Assembly (NCBI RefSeq): GCF_041060425.1 | Contig: NZ_JAULBC010000001.1 | Span: forward strand, 930,001 to 994,000 | Source: Danxiaibacter flavus | GTDB lineage: Bacteria > Bacteroidota > Bacteroidia > Chitinophagales > Chitinophagaceae | Length of the DNA stretch: 64,000 nucleotides | Reading direction: 5' to 3' | In this document: positions 49,607 to 56,441 of the stretch, piece after piece | Layout: each line of letters opens with the position of its first letter | Position numbering within the stretch: the stretch's first letter is position 1 | Translations under genes and position numbers: made by a program | Notes under the pieces: generated by a model | What the model was told of the DNA's origin: nothing | The model's input: the letters and a program-made list of their open reading frames with translations, nothing else | Databases searched by the model: none

Positions 49607-49727
49607 GTAATTGCCCTACACTTCAAAAGTGTAGGACAATTACAAACCTTTGTTCAACCTCTTTCAATGCTGATGATGGAACTGGTTTTCAGGTGTCCTA
49701 CACTTCAAAAGTGTAGGACACCTGAAA
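49607..49727. repeat. Twin long hairpins sharing a CCTACACTT core
   Basis: Two inverted repeats, 49607-49643 (17-nt arms, one mismatch) and 49687-49727 (19-nt arms, perfect), share the inner sequence CCTACACTT-CAA-AAGTGTAGG. Their outer arms differ (GTAATTG versus TTTCAGGTGT) but each is complementary to its own other side. The spacing between centres is about 82 bp. The gap also holds AGCTTTA words at 49741-49775. No gene is supported. Confidence 0.85.
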
Positions 49728-49779
49728 CATGCATGATCATTATAGCTTTACGCTTTAGGCTTTACGCTTTAAGCTTGTC

Positions 49780-50604
49780 CTACTCAAAAATCTTCAAATA
49801 CCTCTTCACCGAGTAATCAAACTTTTCTTTCGCATCTGTCGGAATATTCATCCATTCAAATGCACCATGAATTTCATCAAAGGGAAGATCTTTTACCTGT
49901 TCGTTGATATATAGAATATCTTTCTCGCGAAGTGGCAACATGTTGGGGTAGCTGTACATGAAGCTTAATTGTTTGCGGTCGCGACAAACATAAATGCTGT
50001 CGCCGGTCAATAATGTGCCATCACTACCATGATGAGGTAACAGTAATACAGTGCTTCCGGCATAATGGCCGCCTACGTGAATGATCTTTATATCATCCCA
50101 TAACAGCTTTTCTTTGCCGTCAAATGTTTCGATAGAATCATCCTGTTCCATGATCCACTGGCTGTCATTCTCGTGCAGATAAATTTGGCAGTTAAAGATC
50201 CGTGCCCATTCAACCATCAGGCTATAATAATGCGGATGTGAAATAGTAATGGCTTTAAGACCGCCTTTGGACTCAATAAATGATACGGTTTGTTCATCCA
50301 CAAAGGGCAGGCAGTCCCACAATACATTGCCGCCGGGTGAAACTACAAAATGAGCTTTTTGCCCTATGGCGAAATTTGGAAATAGTCTCAGGTCGTACAA
50401 ATTCTTCTGCAATTGCGAAAAGCGGATGCCCCTGTTCCTGGCAATGGCATCATAGCTCGTCCAGGCCTGTCCTTCGTCTCCAACATATTGCCGTTCATCA
50501 TTACAAATAAGGCAACTGTCTACAGGTGTTTTCTCCTTAGTATAACGTGTGCCGCAGGTTGCACAAATATTGGTTACATGGCTATCGGTTATAATTAGTG
50601 ACAT
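49780..50604 (-). CDS. MBL-fold metallo-hydrolase with N-terminal zinc ribbon
   Basis: A 274-residue protein (start chosen at 50604, MSLIITDSHV; an upstream in-frame ATG at 50640 adds 12 residues of unlikely sequence). The N-terminus has a CATCG...CLIC pair of cysteine knuckles (zinc ribbon, about residues 14-34). The metallo-beta-lactamase fold follows: ITISHPHYYSLMVEW carries a changed HxHxDH motif (HPHYYS), then KIIHVGGHYAGSTVLLL with the second-site His and TLLTGDSIYV with the bridging Asp. The altered first motif may affect metal binding. Cytoplasmic; substrate unknown. It lies convergent with the twin hairpins and divergent from the DUF1905 gene. Confidence 0.85.
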   Translation of the reverse strand: MSLIITDSHVTNICATCGTRYTKEKTPVDSCLICNDERQYVGDEGQAWTSYDAIARNRGIRFSQLQKNLYDLRLFPNFAIGQKAHFVVSPGGNVLWDCLPFVDEQTVSFIESKGGLKAITISHPHYYSLMVEWARIFNCQIYLHENDSQWIMEQDDSIETFDGKEKLLWDDIKIIHVGGHYAGSTVLLLPHHGSDGTLLTGDSIYVCRDRKQLSFMYSYPNMLPLREKDILYINEQVKDLPFDEIHGAFEWMNIPTDAKEKFDYSVKRYLKIFE

Positions 50605-50765
50605 GGTATTTGCTTTTAAACCTGTAGCTAATTTAAACATTAAGCAATGAAGTAAGAAGACGTATGTTGACCCGACTGTGAAAGTTGATGATATAACCGC
50701 GACCGGACTTACTTATTGCTGATTCTCCTGTTGCGGGAATTTGAGTAAAGAGATATTTTTGAGGG

Positions 50766-51272
50766 ATGGTACAGTTTAAAGCAGTAATAGAACAATTTGC
50801 AGCGCAAGGCGAAAAAACAGGCTGGAGCTATATTAATGTGCCTGCAGAAATTGCCTTGCAACTAAAGCCTGACAATAAAAAAAGTTTTCGCGTAAAGGGG
50901 AAACTGGATAATTATACAATTAAAGGCGTTGCGCTACTGCCTATGGGCGGCGGTGATTTTATTATGGCGATCAATGCTGATATGAGAAAGGGTATTGGAA
51001 AACGCAAAGGCGCCTCCGTTATGGTGAAGCTGGAAGTGGATAAAGTGATAATGATTGTACCGGATGATTTAATGGAATGCTTTAACGATGAGCCGGGGAC
51101 TTTTGATCAGTTTCAGACGCTGGCAAAATCGCACCAGGGATATTTCATCAAATGGATCAATGAAGCAAAGACAGAACAGACGCGCACAAAACGTATTGCC
51201 CTGACTGTTTCTGCCATGGCGAAAAAGTATGATTACGGAACGATGATAAGGGAGTCGAGGAAGGAGGTCTGA
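50766..51272 (+). CDS. DUF1905 / YdeI (OmpD-associated)-like protein
   Basis: A 168-residue protein. The first part (about 1-95) is DUF1905, a small beta-barrel: VQFKAVIEQFAAQGEKTGWSY, SFRVKGKLDNYTIKGVALLP and MGGGDFIMAINADMRKGIGK. The second part (about 105-168) is the helical YdeI/OmpD-associated (OmdA) segment, with PGTFDQFQTLAKSHQGYFIK and WINEAKTEQTRTKRIALTVS. OmdA-type proteins were linked to bacteriocin protection in some species, with uncertain mechanism. It is cytoplasmic and divergent from the MBL gene with 161 bp between. Confidence 0.88.
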   Translation: MVQFKAVIEQFAAQGEKTGWSYINVPAEIALQLKPDNKKSFRVKGKLDNYTIKGVALLPMGGGDFIMAINADMRKGIGKRKGASVMVKLEVDKVIMIVPDDLMECFNDEPGTFDQFQTLAKSHQGYFIKWINEAKTEQTRTKRIALTVSAMAKKYDYGTMIRESRKEV

Positions 51273-51279
51273 GGCTTAG

Positions 51280-51691
51280 GGCTGGTTGTAAGTTTTACGT
51301 TGTACGTTTATCGGAGCGAAGGTTTGGAAGTTCAAATCGTGATTGCAGTTGTACAGGAAGAATTATGGTTACACAGAGGAGCACGGAGAAGACACGGAGT
51401 TGCACGGAGGGTGGGCCGAATCTTCGACAAGTTGCAGTCGGCAATAAGGCTTAAATCGCAAAGCCGAAAGCAGTGTATCGATAGATATTGCGTTTCATCC
51501 TTATTGACGGAAAACTTAGCGTGTATCCCAAAAAGGCGCCTGCCAAAAATCCTTCACTATTCACTATTGACTATTCACTAGTACACTTAAAACGCTTGAA
51601 AGACTAAAGTTGCATCCAAAAAAAAACCTGCCAAAAACCCTTCACTATTCACTATTGACCATTGACTTGCAGCTACCGTCTGCATTAGTTT
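51280..51691. repeat. Mixed word islands after the DUF1905 gene
   Basis: In order: GTAAGTTTTACGTTGTACG words (51288-51310), a CACGGAG-class run (CACAGAGGAGCACGGAGAAG, 51372-51410), a unique core, then two copies of CCTTCACTATTCACTATTGA (51551 and 51640), and CAGCTTTCAGCTTTGGGC words into the hdc stop. No gene is supported in these 419 bp. Confidence 0.75.
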
Positions 51692-52846
51692 TCAGCTTTC
51701 AGCTTTGGGCTTTAAGCTTAATTCATGTTTATGATACATCTTCAAATCCTCTAAAAACGCATCTATCTGTTCCTGCTTAACGCCGGGCATGCAGATGATG
51801 TGAGCAATATCTTCTTCAGATGCCAGTTGCCATTTGGCAATGATGTCTTCGTGTGGCTTTTTTAGTACGACTGTTATAGCGTTTGGATTTCGCCATGCGG
51901 GCCAGCCGGTTTCCTGTAATTTTTTTTCGGTATAAGCTGCAAGATCAAGTGACTCTTGCGCCCGGTATCTGAATCCTTCAATGCCCCATTTCTTGATAGC
52001 ATACCACAAAAACCAGGGCGTGTGCCCATTGCGTGAACCGGTGATTGTCGTATCAAGCGAGCCAATGTATGGAACCATCTGGCCAATTCTATCTTTATAA
52101 TTTTTCTTTACAATCACAAGTCCGCATGGAATAGGAGCACCGATAAATTTATGACCACTTATCGCAATACTATCCGCGCCATCAACAAAATCGAACGGAT
52201 GATGTGGTTCAAGTAAAGCTGTATAAACGCCGGCGAGTGCGGCATCGCTATGAATATAATATTGACGGATAGCCATCTTTTTTACAACGGACTTAATGAT
52301 GGCTACATTATCTTTTGCTTCTGTCATTGTAGTGCCTATGTTGGCAAATACAATGGCTGGCCGGTGGCGGTGTTGCGAAAGGATCTCTTCAAGATCCTCA
52401 TAGTTCATTTCCCCTGAAGGCTGAGAGCGGATCACTATCCTGTCCATTTTCAGCAAATGCAGATTCTTTTGGACGCTATAGTGTGTGGCTTCTGAATGAT
52501 ACACCATTGCATTGGGATACAATTCGCGTGCGAGGTACAGGGCATACAAATTGCCTTCAGTTCCGCCGTTGGTAACATAACCCCAGTAATTGTGTTGTGG
52601 CGCGCGGAAAAGATTGGCAAAAAAATCGATCACTTCATTTTCTTCCTTTTTAGTGCTGAGTATGCTGGTTGATTCCACACGAGGGTCGCCGACATTATTC
52701 AACGGATAACGCATGATCTCATTCAACTCACTATAGTCAAAATCCCTGGATGTCGGATATCCCAGCATTTTATAACTGCTATCTACAATCCTGGCGAAAT
52801 GTTCTTTGATGAGTGCGCTATCAGCACTGTTCAGTTCGAATTTCAT
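51692..52846 (-). CDS. hdc: PLP-dependent histidine decarboxylase
   Basis: A 384-residue group II PLP decarboxylase like the histidine decarboxylases of Morganella and Acinetobacter (about 378-383 residues). The Schiff-base lysine is Lys233 in AISGHKFIGAP; the cofactor aspartate is Asp201 in IHSDAAL; the histidine that stacks on PLP is in SEATHYSV. The segment YWGYVTNGGTEGNLYALYLA is the family's phosphate-binding part. The reaction would be histidine to histamine plus CO2, consuming a proton. No histidine/histamine antiporter is adjacent, and no siderophore genes are visible, so the physiological role is open. Serine decarboxylase of the plant type is a closely related alternative. Confidence 0.85.
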   Translation of the reverse strand: MKFELNSADSALIKEHFARIVDSSYKMLGYPTSRDFDYSELNEIMRYPLNNVGDPRVESTSILSTKKEENEVIDFFANLFRAPQHNYWGYVTNGGTEGNLYALYLARELYPNAMVYHSEATHYSVQKNLHLLKMDRIVIRSQPSGEMNYEDLEEILSQHRHRPAIVFANIGTTMTEAKDNVAIIKSVVKKMAIRQYYIHSDAALAGVYTALLEPHHPFDFVDGADSIAISGHKFIGAPIPCGLVIVKKNYKDRIGQMVPYIGSLDTTITGSRNGHTPWFLWYAIKKWGIEGFRYRAQESLDLAAYTEKKLQETGWPAWRNPNAITVVLKKPHEDIIAKWQLASEEDIAHIICMPGVKQEQIDAFLEDLKMYHKHELSLKPKAES

Positions 52847-52929
52847 TGGAGCGAAAAATTTGGCGGCAAAAGTAATGGCTTTAAACGGGTTTTGAAAGAA
52901 GAAAGTTACTGATTGTTAGTTTTTAACTC

Positions 52930-53150
52930 AGTATCAATTAATTGAAAATTGACAATTGACAATTGAAAATGAATGTGCGAATGAGTAAATATGCGAATGT
53001 GCAAATTTTTATATGCGTCAAACCGAATTCTGGATAGTCATTTTCAAAGCAAATCAGCCATCCTCAAATCAGAAATCAGACATTGCCGGTTACCATTTTC
53101 AATTGCCCCCGCCTGATTGACGCAGTCGGGCAGGAATTCTCCATTTTCAA
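52930..53150. repeat. ACAATTGAAA and ATGCGAATG word islands with GC-rich palindrome
   Basis: After the hdc start region come TTGAAAATTGACAATTGACA words (52940-52970), ATGTGCGAATGAGTAAATAT words (52972-53008), a unique core, then CCCGCCTGATTGACGCAGTCGGGC (described as two arms CCCGCCTGA and TCGGGC; 53108-53132), flanked by TTTTCAATTG words. The palindrome is homologous to that near 32250. No gene is supported. Confidence 0.65.
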
Positions 53151-53152
53151 TT

Positions 53153-53198
53153 AAAAAAGCCTAACACCGGTTGCGCGTTGACATCGGTATTAGGCTTT
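53153..53198 (-). terminator. Rho-independent terminator of the NTF2-like lipoprotein gene
   Basis: AAAGCCTAACACCG (53156-53169) pairs with CGGTATTAGGCTTT (53185-53198) with one mismatch. On the minus strand it ends in a TTTTTT run. It lies 28 bp beyond the stop of the gene at 53226, with AGCTTTA words between. Confidence 0.85.
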
Positions 53199-53225
53199 GC
53201 GCTTTAGGCTTTAAGCTTTAAGCTA

Positions 53226-53768
53226 CTATTTCATTTTAACTCCAAGCTGTGACCACATTGTGAGCCCGGATTGAATTGAGCGGTGTTCGGTCATCTGGCC
53301 GGAACTGTTAAATGTGAAAATGTCTGCGTCTTTATACTTGTATGATTTACCGTTGGCTTTCATGCCCATAAAATCATTTTTAAAAGTACCGCTCCAGTCG
53401 CCGATAATCACTACCTGATCGCCTTCAGCAAAAGTCATAAGGTTTTCACCTTTAACATCGGGGAATGATTTCAGGAATGTTTGAATTCCGGCCTTAATGC
53501 TGTCTTTTCCTTTTGTAGGCGGCATGCTGCCATCGCCGTAATCTATGGCATCCGCTGTTGCATCTTTCAGAACATCATCAGCGTTGTGATTGTTAAATGC
53601 CTGGATAGAAGCGAGTGCAGCTGCCTTGTTTTTTTCGGTCATACTTGTCTTTGATTCCATCGCCGGATTTGTCGACATGGCCGTGTCTTTCATCTTTGTC
53701 GAGGACGGATTGTTGCCGCAGGATGTTGCTAACAGCGCGATTAGCGCCAGAGGAATGAACTTTTTCAT
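53226..53768 (-). CDS. NTF2-like (SnoaL) lipoprotein, paralogue 1
   Basis: A 180-residue lipoprotein: signal with lipobox LLATSC (Cys17), a Thr/Met/Ser-rich spacer (18-45), then a SnoaL/NTF2-like domain (about 46-180). Domain strings: KAAALASIQAFNNHNADDVL (first helix), FPDVKGENLMTFAEGDQVVI and GDWSGTFKNDFMGMKANGKS, ending HRSIQSGLTMWSQLG. SnoaL-like domains bind small molecules; whether this one is an enzyme is not shown. A second gene of the same family lies 207 bp upstream on the same strand. They share GDWSGTF, KDAD and YGDG at matching positions, so they arose by duplication. Confidence 0.88.
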   Translation of the reverse strand: MKKFIPLALIALLATSCGNNPSSTKMKDTAMSTNPAMESKTSMTEKNKAAALASIQAFNNHNADDVLKDATADAIDYGDGSMPPTKGKDSIKAGIQTFLKSFPDVKGENLMTFAEGDQVVIIGDWSGTFKNDFMGMKANGKSYKYKDADIFTFNSSGQMTEHRSIQSGLTMWSQLGVKMK

Positions 53769-53975
53769 TTTTGTGAATTTATGAAAGGTTGAGAAAGAGC
53801 GAGGGAGTGAGCTGTCAGCTTTTAGCTATGAACTATCAGCTGATCATTCTCACAATTGGTATTAGTACTGGTGAAGACAATATCTGCGATCAATAAATCA
53901 TTAAATCAGACATCTGCTTCACATCCAGCATCGCGAACGTGCCGTCGGTACGGGCTGGCACCTAACATCGTACAA

Positions 53976-54515
53976 TTATTTTGCTCCTACCTGAGCCCAG
54001 AATACAGACATATTTTGCACGCCGCGGTGTTCAATTATTTGTCCGGCATCATTGAACGTATACAAATCTGCATCCTTAAATTTGAATGATTTACCTGTCG
54101 GTTTTTTACCCATGAATTCACCCTTGAAAGTGCCGCTCCAGTCCCCAAATACCACCACTTTATTGCCATCAGCTAAAGCCAGCAGATTTTCGCCCTTCAT
54201 GTCAGGAAATGATGTGAAAAAATCTTTCATTAAAGCCTTAATAGAATCCCTGCCTTTCAAACCAGCGTCAGTGCCATCACCATAGTCAATCATATCAGGT
54301 GCAGCATCTTTAAATATCTGATCAACAGAATGTGTATTAAAACCCTGAATGCTGGCAAGTGCAGTTGCTTTATTTTTTTCTTCCATAGCCTCTTTATTGT
54401 CTGTTGCATTAGAAGTTGCCGCCGTGGTGTCTTTTTGTGTAGAAGAAGATTGATTACTGGTGCATGATGTTGTTAGTAACAATGCGATTGCAAGAGGAAT
54501 GATCTGAGCTTTCAT
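53976..54515 (-). CDS. NTF2-like (SnoaL) lipoprotein, paralogue 2
   Basis: A 179-residue lipoprotein (lipobox LLTTSC, Cys18) with the same architecture as its neighbour at 53226: spacer rich in Thr/Ala/Ser, then the SnoaL-like domain (KATALASIQGFNTHSVDQIF, FPDMKGENLLALADGNKVVV, GDWSGTFKGEFMGKKPTGKS, HRGVQNMSVFWAQVG). By eye a little over half of the domain residues match the paralogue. The gap between them contains AGCTATCAGCT words and a GC-rich palindrome, not a promoter I can recognise. Divergent from the PepSY-like gene; the strong stem structure at 54658-54745 is in the shared upstream region. Confidence 0.88.
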   Translation of the reverse strand: MKAQIIPLAIALLLTTSCTSNQSSSTQKDTTAATSNATDNKEAMEEKNKATALASIQGFNTHSVDQIFKDAAPDMIDYGDGTDAGLKGRDSIKALMKDFFTSFPDMKGENLLALADGNKVVVFGDWSGTFKGEFMGKKPTGKSFKFKDADLYTFNDAGQIIEHRGVQNMSVFWAQVGAK

Positions 54516-54657
54516 TTTTAAGTTTTATGAAGGTTAAATATTATGAGCGGTACTTAATAATGGACGGATATAACAAAGTAATAAATCTAACGTGTGTTTC
54601 AAAATCAAATTCGTTAAAGGAATAAATGGTTTGCAACGTGATTGATCTGTGTTTATA

Positions 54658-54745
54658 AAAAAATGTCATCATAAAGTGTTCGCTTGTTTCATTATCGAAC
54701 AAAAAAATGTTCGGTATCGAACGCTTTTAAAAAATGACATTTTTT
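54658..54745. other. Nested 88-bp stem structure in a divergent gap
   Basis: AAAAAATGTCAT (54658-54669) pairs perfectly with ATGACATTTTTT (54734-54745). Inside, AAAGTGTTCG pairs with CGAACGCTTT (one mismatch), and inside that CGAACA pairs with TGTTCG across an A run. The three nested stems make a long imperfect hairpin. It lies 143 bp upstream of the NTF2-like paralogue 2 start and 111 bp upstream of the PepSY-like start. It could be a structured RNA, a small palindromic element or an operator cluster. Confidence 0.6.
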
Positions 54746-54855
54746 ATTGATGTTGATTTTCAATCTGTTATGACTCGTTTTTCAATTGGCATCAACTTGG
54801 AATTGTTATATGCATCAAACAAAAAACAACATCTGACAATCTTTAAACTTAATTT

Positions 54856-55296
54856 ATGAAACACCTAATGTTAACCTTCGCATTTATTCTTACTGTTGCT
54901 GCCACTTCATTCGCAGCAGAAAATGAAGTAAGCTTTAACATCACTAAGAGCCTTAATAAGAACTTCCCTAAAGCTGAAAATGTTAAATGGACTGTTAAGA
55001 AAGAATTTGTAAAAGCCAACTTTACATGGCACGATACAAAGATTGAAGCTTATTATACCCAGGATGGCGACTTGATAGGAATGGGCAGAAGTGTTGATAA
55101 AGATCGTTTGCCTCTTGCCTCGCTGAATGTGATTGATCAAAAATACGCTGACTATACAATTACTGACGCTGTAGAGTTTACTTATACAGATAAAGGAACA
55201 AGTTATTATGTGGCTGCAAACAATGGCACTGTAAAAGTTATATTGAATATTTCTGTAGAAGGTGAAGTGACCGTTTTCAAGAAAGAAAAACTGTAA
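54856..55296 (+). CDS. Secreted PepSY-like (BLIP-II/PF11396-like) protein
   Basis: A 146-residue exported protein (signal 1-20, LTFAFILTVAATSFA). The mature chain has an alpha/beta pattern typical of the PepSY-like family of Bacteroidota: LNKNFPKAENVKWTVKKEFV, FTWHDTKIEAYYTQDGDLIG, then a second similar half with QKYADYTITDAVEFTYTDKG and NISVEGEVTVFKK. Two pseudo-repeats are therefore visible. Members are periplasmic and of unknown function; some are thought to inhibit proteases, which I cannot show here. It follows the nested stem structure and ends in a bidirectional terminator. Confidence 0.8.
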   Translation: MKHLMLTFAFILTVAATSFAAENEVSFNITKSLNKNFPKAENVKWTVKKEFVKANFTWHDTKIEAYYTQDGDLIGMGRSVDKDRLPLASLNVIDQKYADYTITDAVEFTYTDKGTSYYVAANNGTVKVILNISVEGEVTVFKKEKL

Positions 55297-55307
55297 ACTG
55301 AATTACA

Positions 55308-55347
55308 AAGAGCGTTATGAATAGTTGGACACTTTTATAACGCTCTT
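55308..55347. terminator. Long-stem terminator between convergent genes
   Basis: AAGAGCGTTAT (55308-55318) pairs perfectly with ATAACGCTCTT (55337-55347), 18-nt loop. There is little T-run, but its position, 12 bp after the PepSY-like stop and 53 bp from the convergent nagB-like stop, fits a shared terminator. Confidence 0.65.
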
Positions 55348-55399
55348 ACCTTAAATAGAACAAGTGGATACTAGAAAATGGACCAATCCTAACCCTTTT

Positions 55400-56131
55400 T
55401 TACATAAACGTTATTTTAGCGGCAGCAGCCTTATCCATAAAAAGACTAAAGCTGTTATGTTTACGGAGCAGGCTTGCCGGAACATCAGTGCTTATTTCTC
55501 CTTCAATCACTTTTTTTACGATCGATGCTTTCTTCTCTCCATTAACCATAAGTATCACATGCCTGGCTTTCATGATGGACGCAATGCCAAGTGTTAACCC
55601 GTGAGAAAGCGTTGTTTGTGACTTGAAATATTTCTGTCCCACCTCTTTTGTGACAGGTGCCAGCTCTGAGATGTGAGAATGAAGGAGTGGAGAAGTTCCT
55701 GGTTCATTCATGCCTATGTGGCCATTCAAACCGAGGCCCAGAACAATTACATCGATACCTTTATTTGCATTGATAAATTGTTCAACCCGGTGGCATTCAT
55801 TTTCCTGGTCTGCGGCTCTTCCATCAAAAAAACCGATATGATCTTCTTTTATTTCAAGTGGTGTAAATAAATGCCTATCGAGGTAATTGCGACAACTCCC
55901 TTCATCTTCTCCGTTCATGCCACCCCATTCATCTAATCCAACGTAGTACCAGTCGCCTGCATTGATGATCTGTTGTTGATGCCTTTTAACAAGCTCCTTA
56001 TACAGACCTGTTGGTGTATCGCCGGACGCAGGGCAAAACAATGGATGATCAGATTTGTTAAGATGACTGATCACCTCATCGGCAACTTCTCTTGATAATG
56101 CTTCGTAAGAATCCGCAATCGAAATGTTCAT
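55400..56131 (-). CDS. nagB: Glucosamine-6-phosphate deaminase-like (NagB family) protein
   Basis: A 243-residue NagB/RpiA/6PGL-fold enzyme. CPASGDTPTGLYKELV holds the phosphate loop (about 33-48), VGLDEWGG contains the catalytic-base Asp region, and GLGLNGHIGMNEPG carries the His and Glu of the active site, which point to NagB more than to 6-phosphogluconolactonase. The reaction would convert GlcN-6-P to fructose-6-P and ammonia. The length is close to short, non-allosteric NagBs. It is monocistronic by appearance, convergent with the PepSY-like gene, with repeat islands upstream. Given the GH109-like GalNAc-ase at 32.6 kb, amino-sugar use is a consistent theme. Confidence 0.85.
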   Translation of the reverse strand: MNISIADSYEALSREVADEVISHLNKSDHPLFCPASGDTPTGLYKELVKRHQQQIINAGDWYYVGLDEWGGMNGEDEGSCRNYLDRHLFTPLEIKEDHIGFFDGRAADQENECHRVEQFINANKGIDVIVLGLGLNGHIGMNEPGTSPLLHSHISELAPVTKEVGQKYFKSQTTLSHGLTLGIASIMKARHVILMVNGEKKASIVKKVIEGEISTDVPASLLRKHNSFSLFMDKAAAAKITFM

Positions 56132-56159
56132 AAAGAGGGTTTTAAGGCCGGAAAGGTAA

Positions 56160-56441
56160 GAAATAGCTATCAGCTATTAGCTGTCAGCTATCAGCTTTTG
56201 GGTGTCAGGTGCCAGGTTTCAGGTATCAGGTATCAGGTATCAGGTATTAGGTATGAGGTATGAGGTATAAGGTTTTAGGCCTTACTCCCTGGACTTATAT
56301 ATCTATCCTTCGCACATTCTCGCATCCGCACATTTGCACATTCGCACATTTGCACATCCGCCCATCCGCACATTCGCGCATCCGCACATCCGCACATCCG
56401 CACATTTGCACATCCGCACATCCACAATTCATTTTCAACTT
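56160..56441. repeat. Dense word islands between nagB-like and CRTAC1 genes
   Basis: Four classes in series: AGCTATTAGCTGTCAGCT (56164-56197), CAGGTATCAGGTATCAGG then TAGGTATGAGGTATG (56205-56275), a long CGCACATTTGCACATTCGC run with period about 9 (56312-56432), and TTTTCAACTTTCACC/TTTTCAATTG (56435-56461) running into the CRTAC1 stop. No gene is supported. Confidence 0.8.

Noticed and set aside
56310..56435. Regular short repeats resembling a CRISPR array
   Set aside because: Period is about 9 bp with no spacers and no cas genes; it is one of the word islands.
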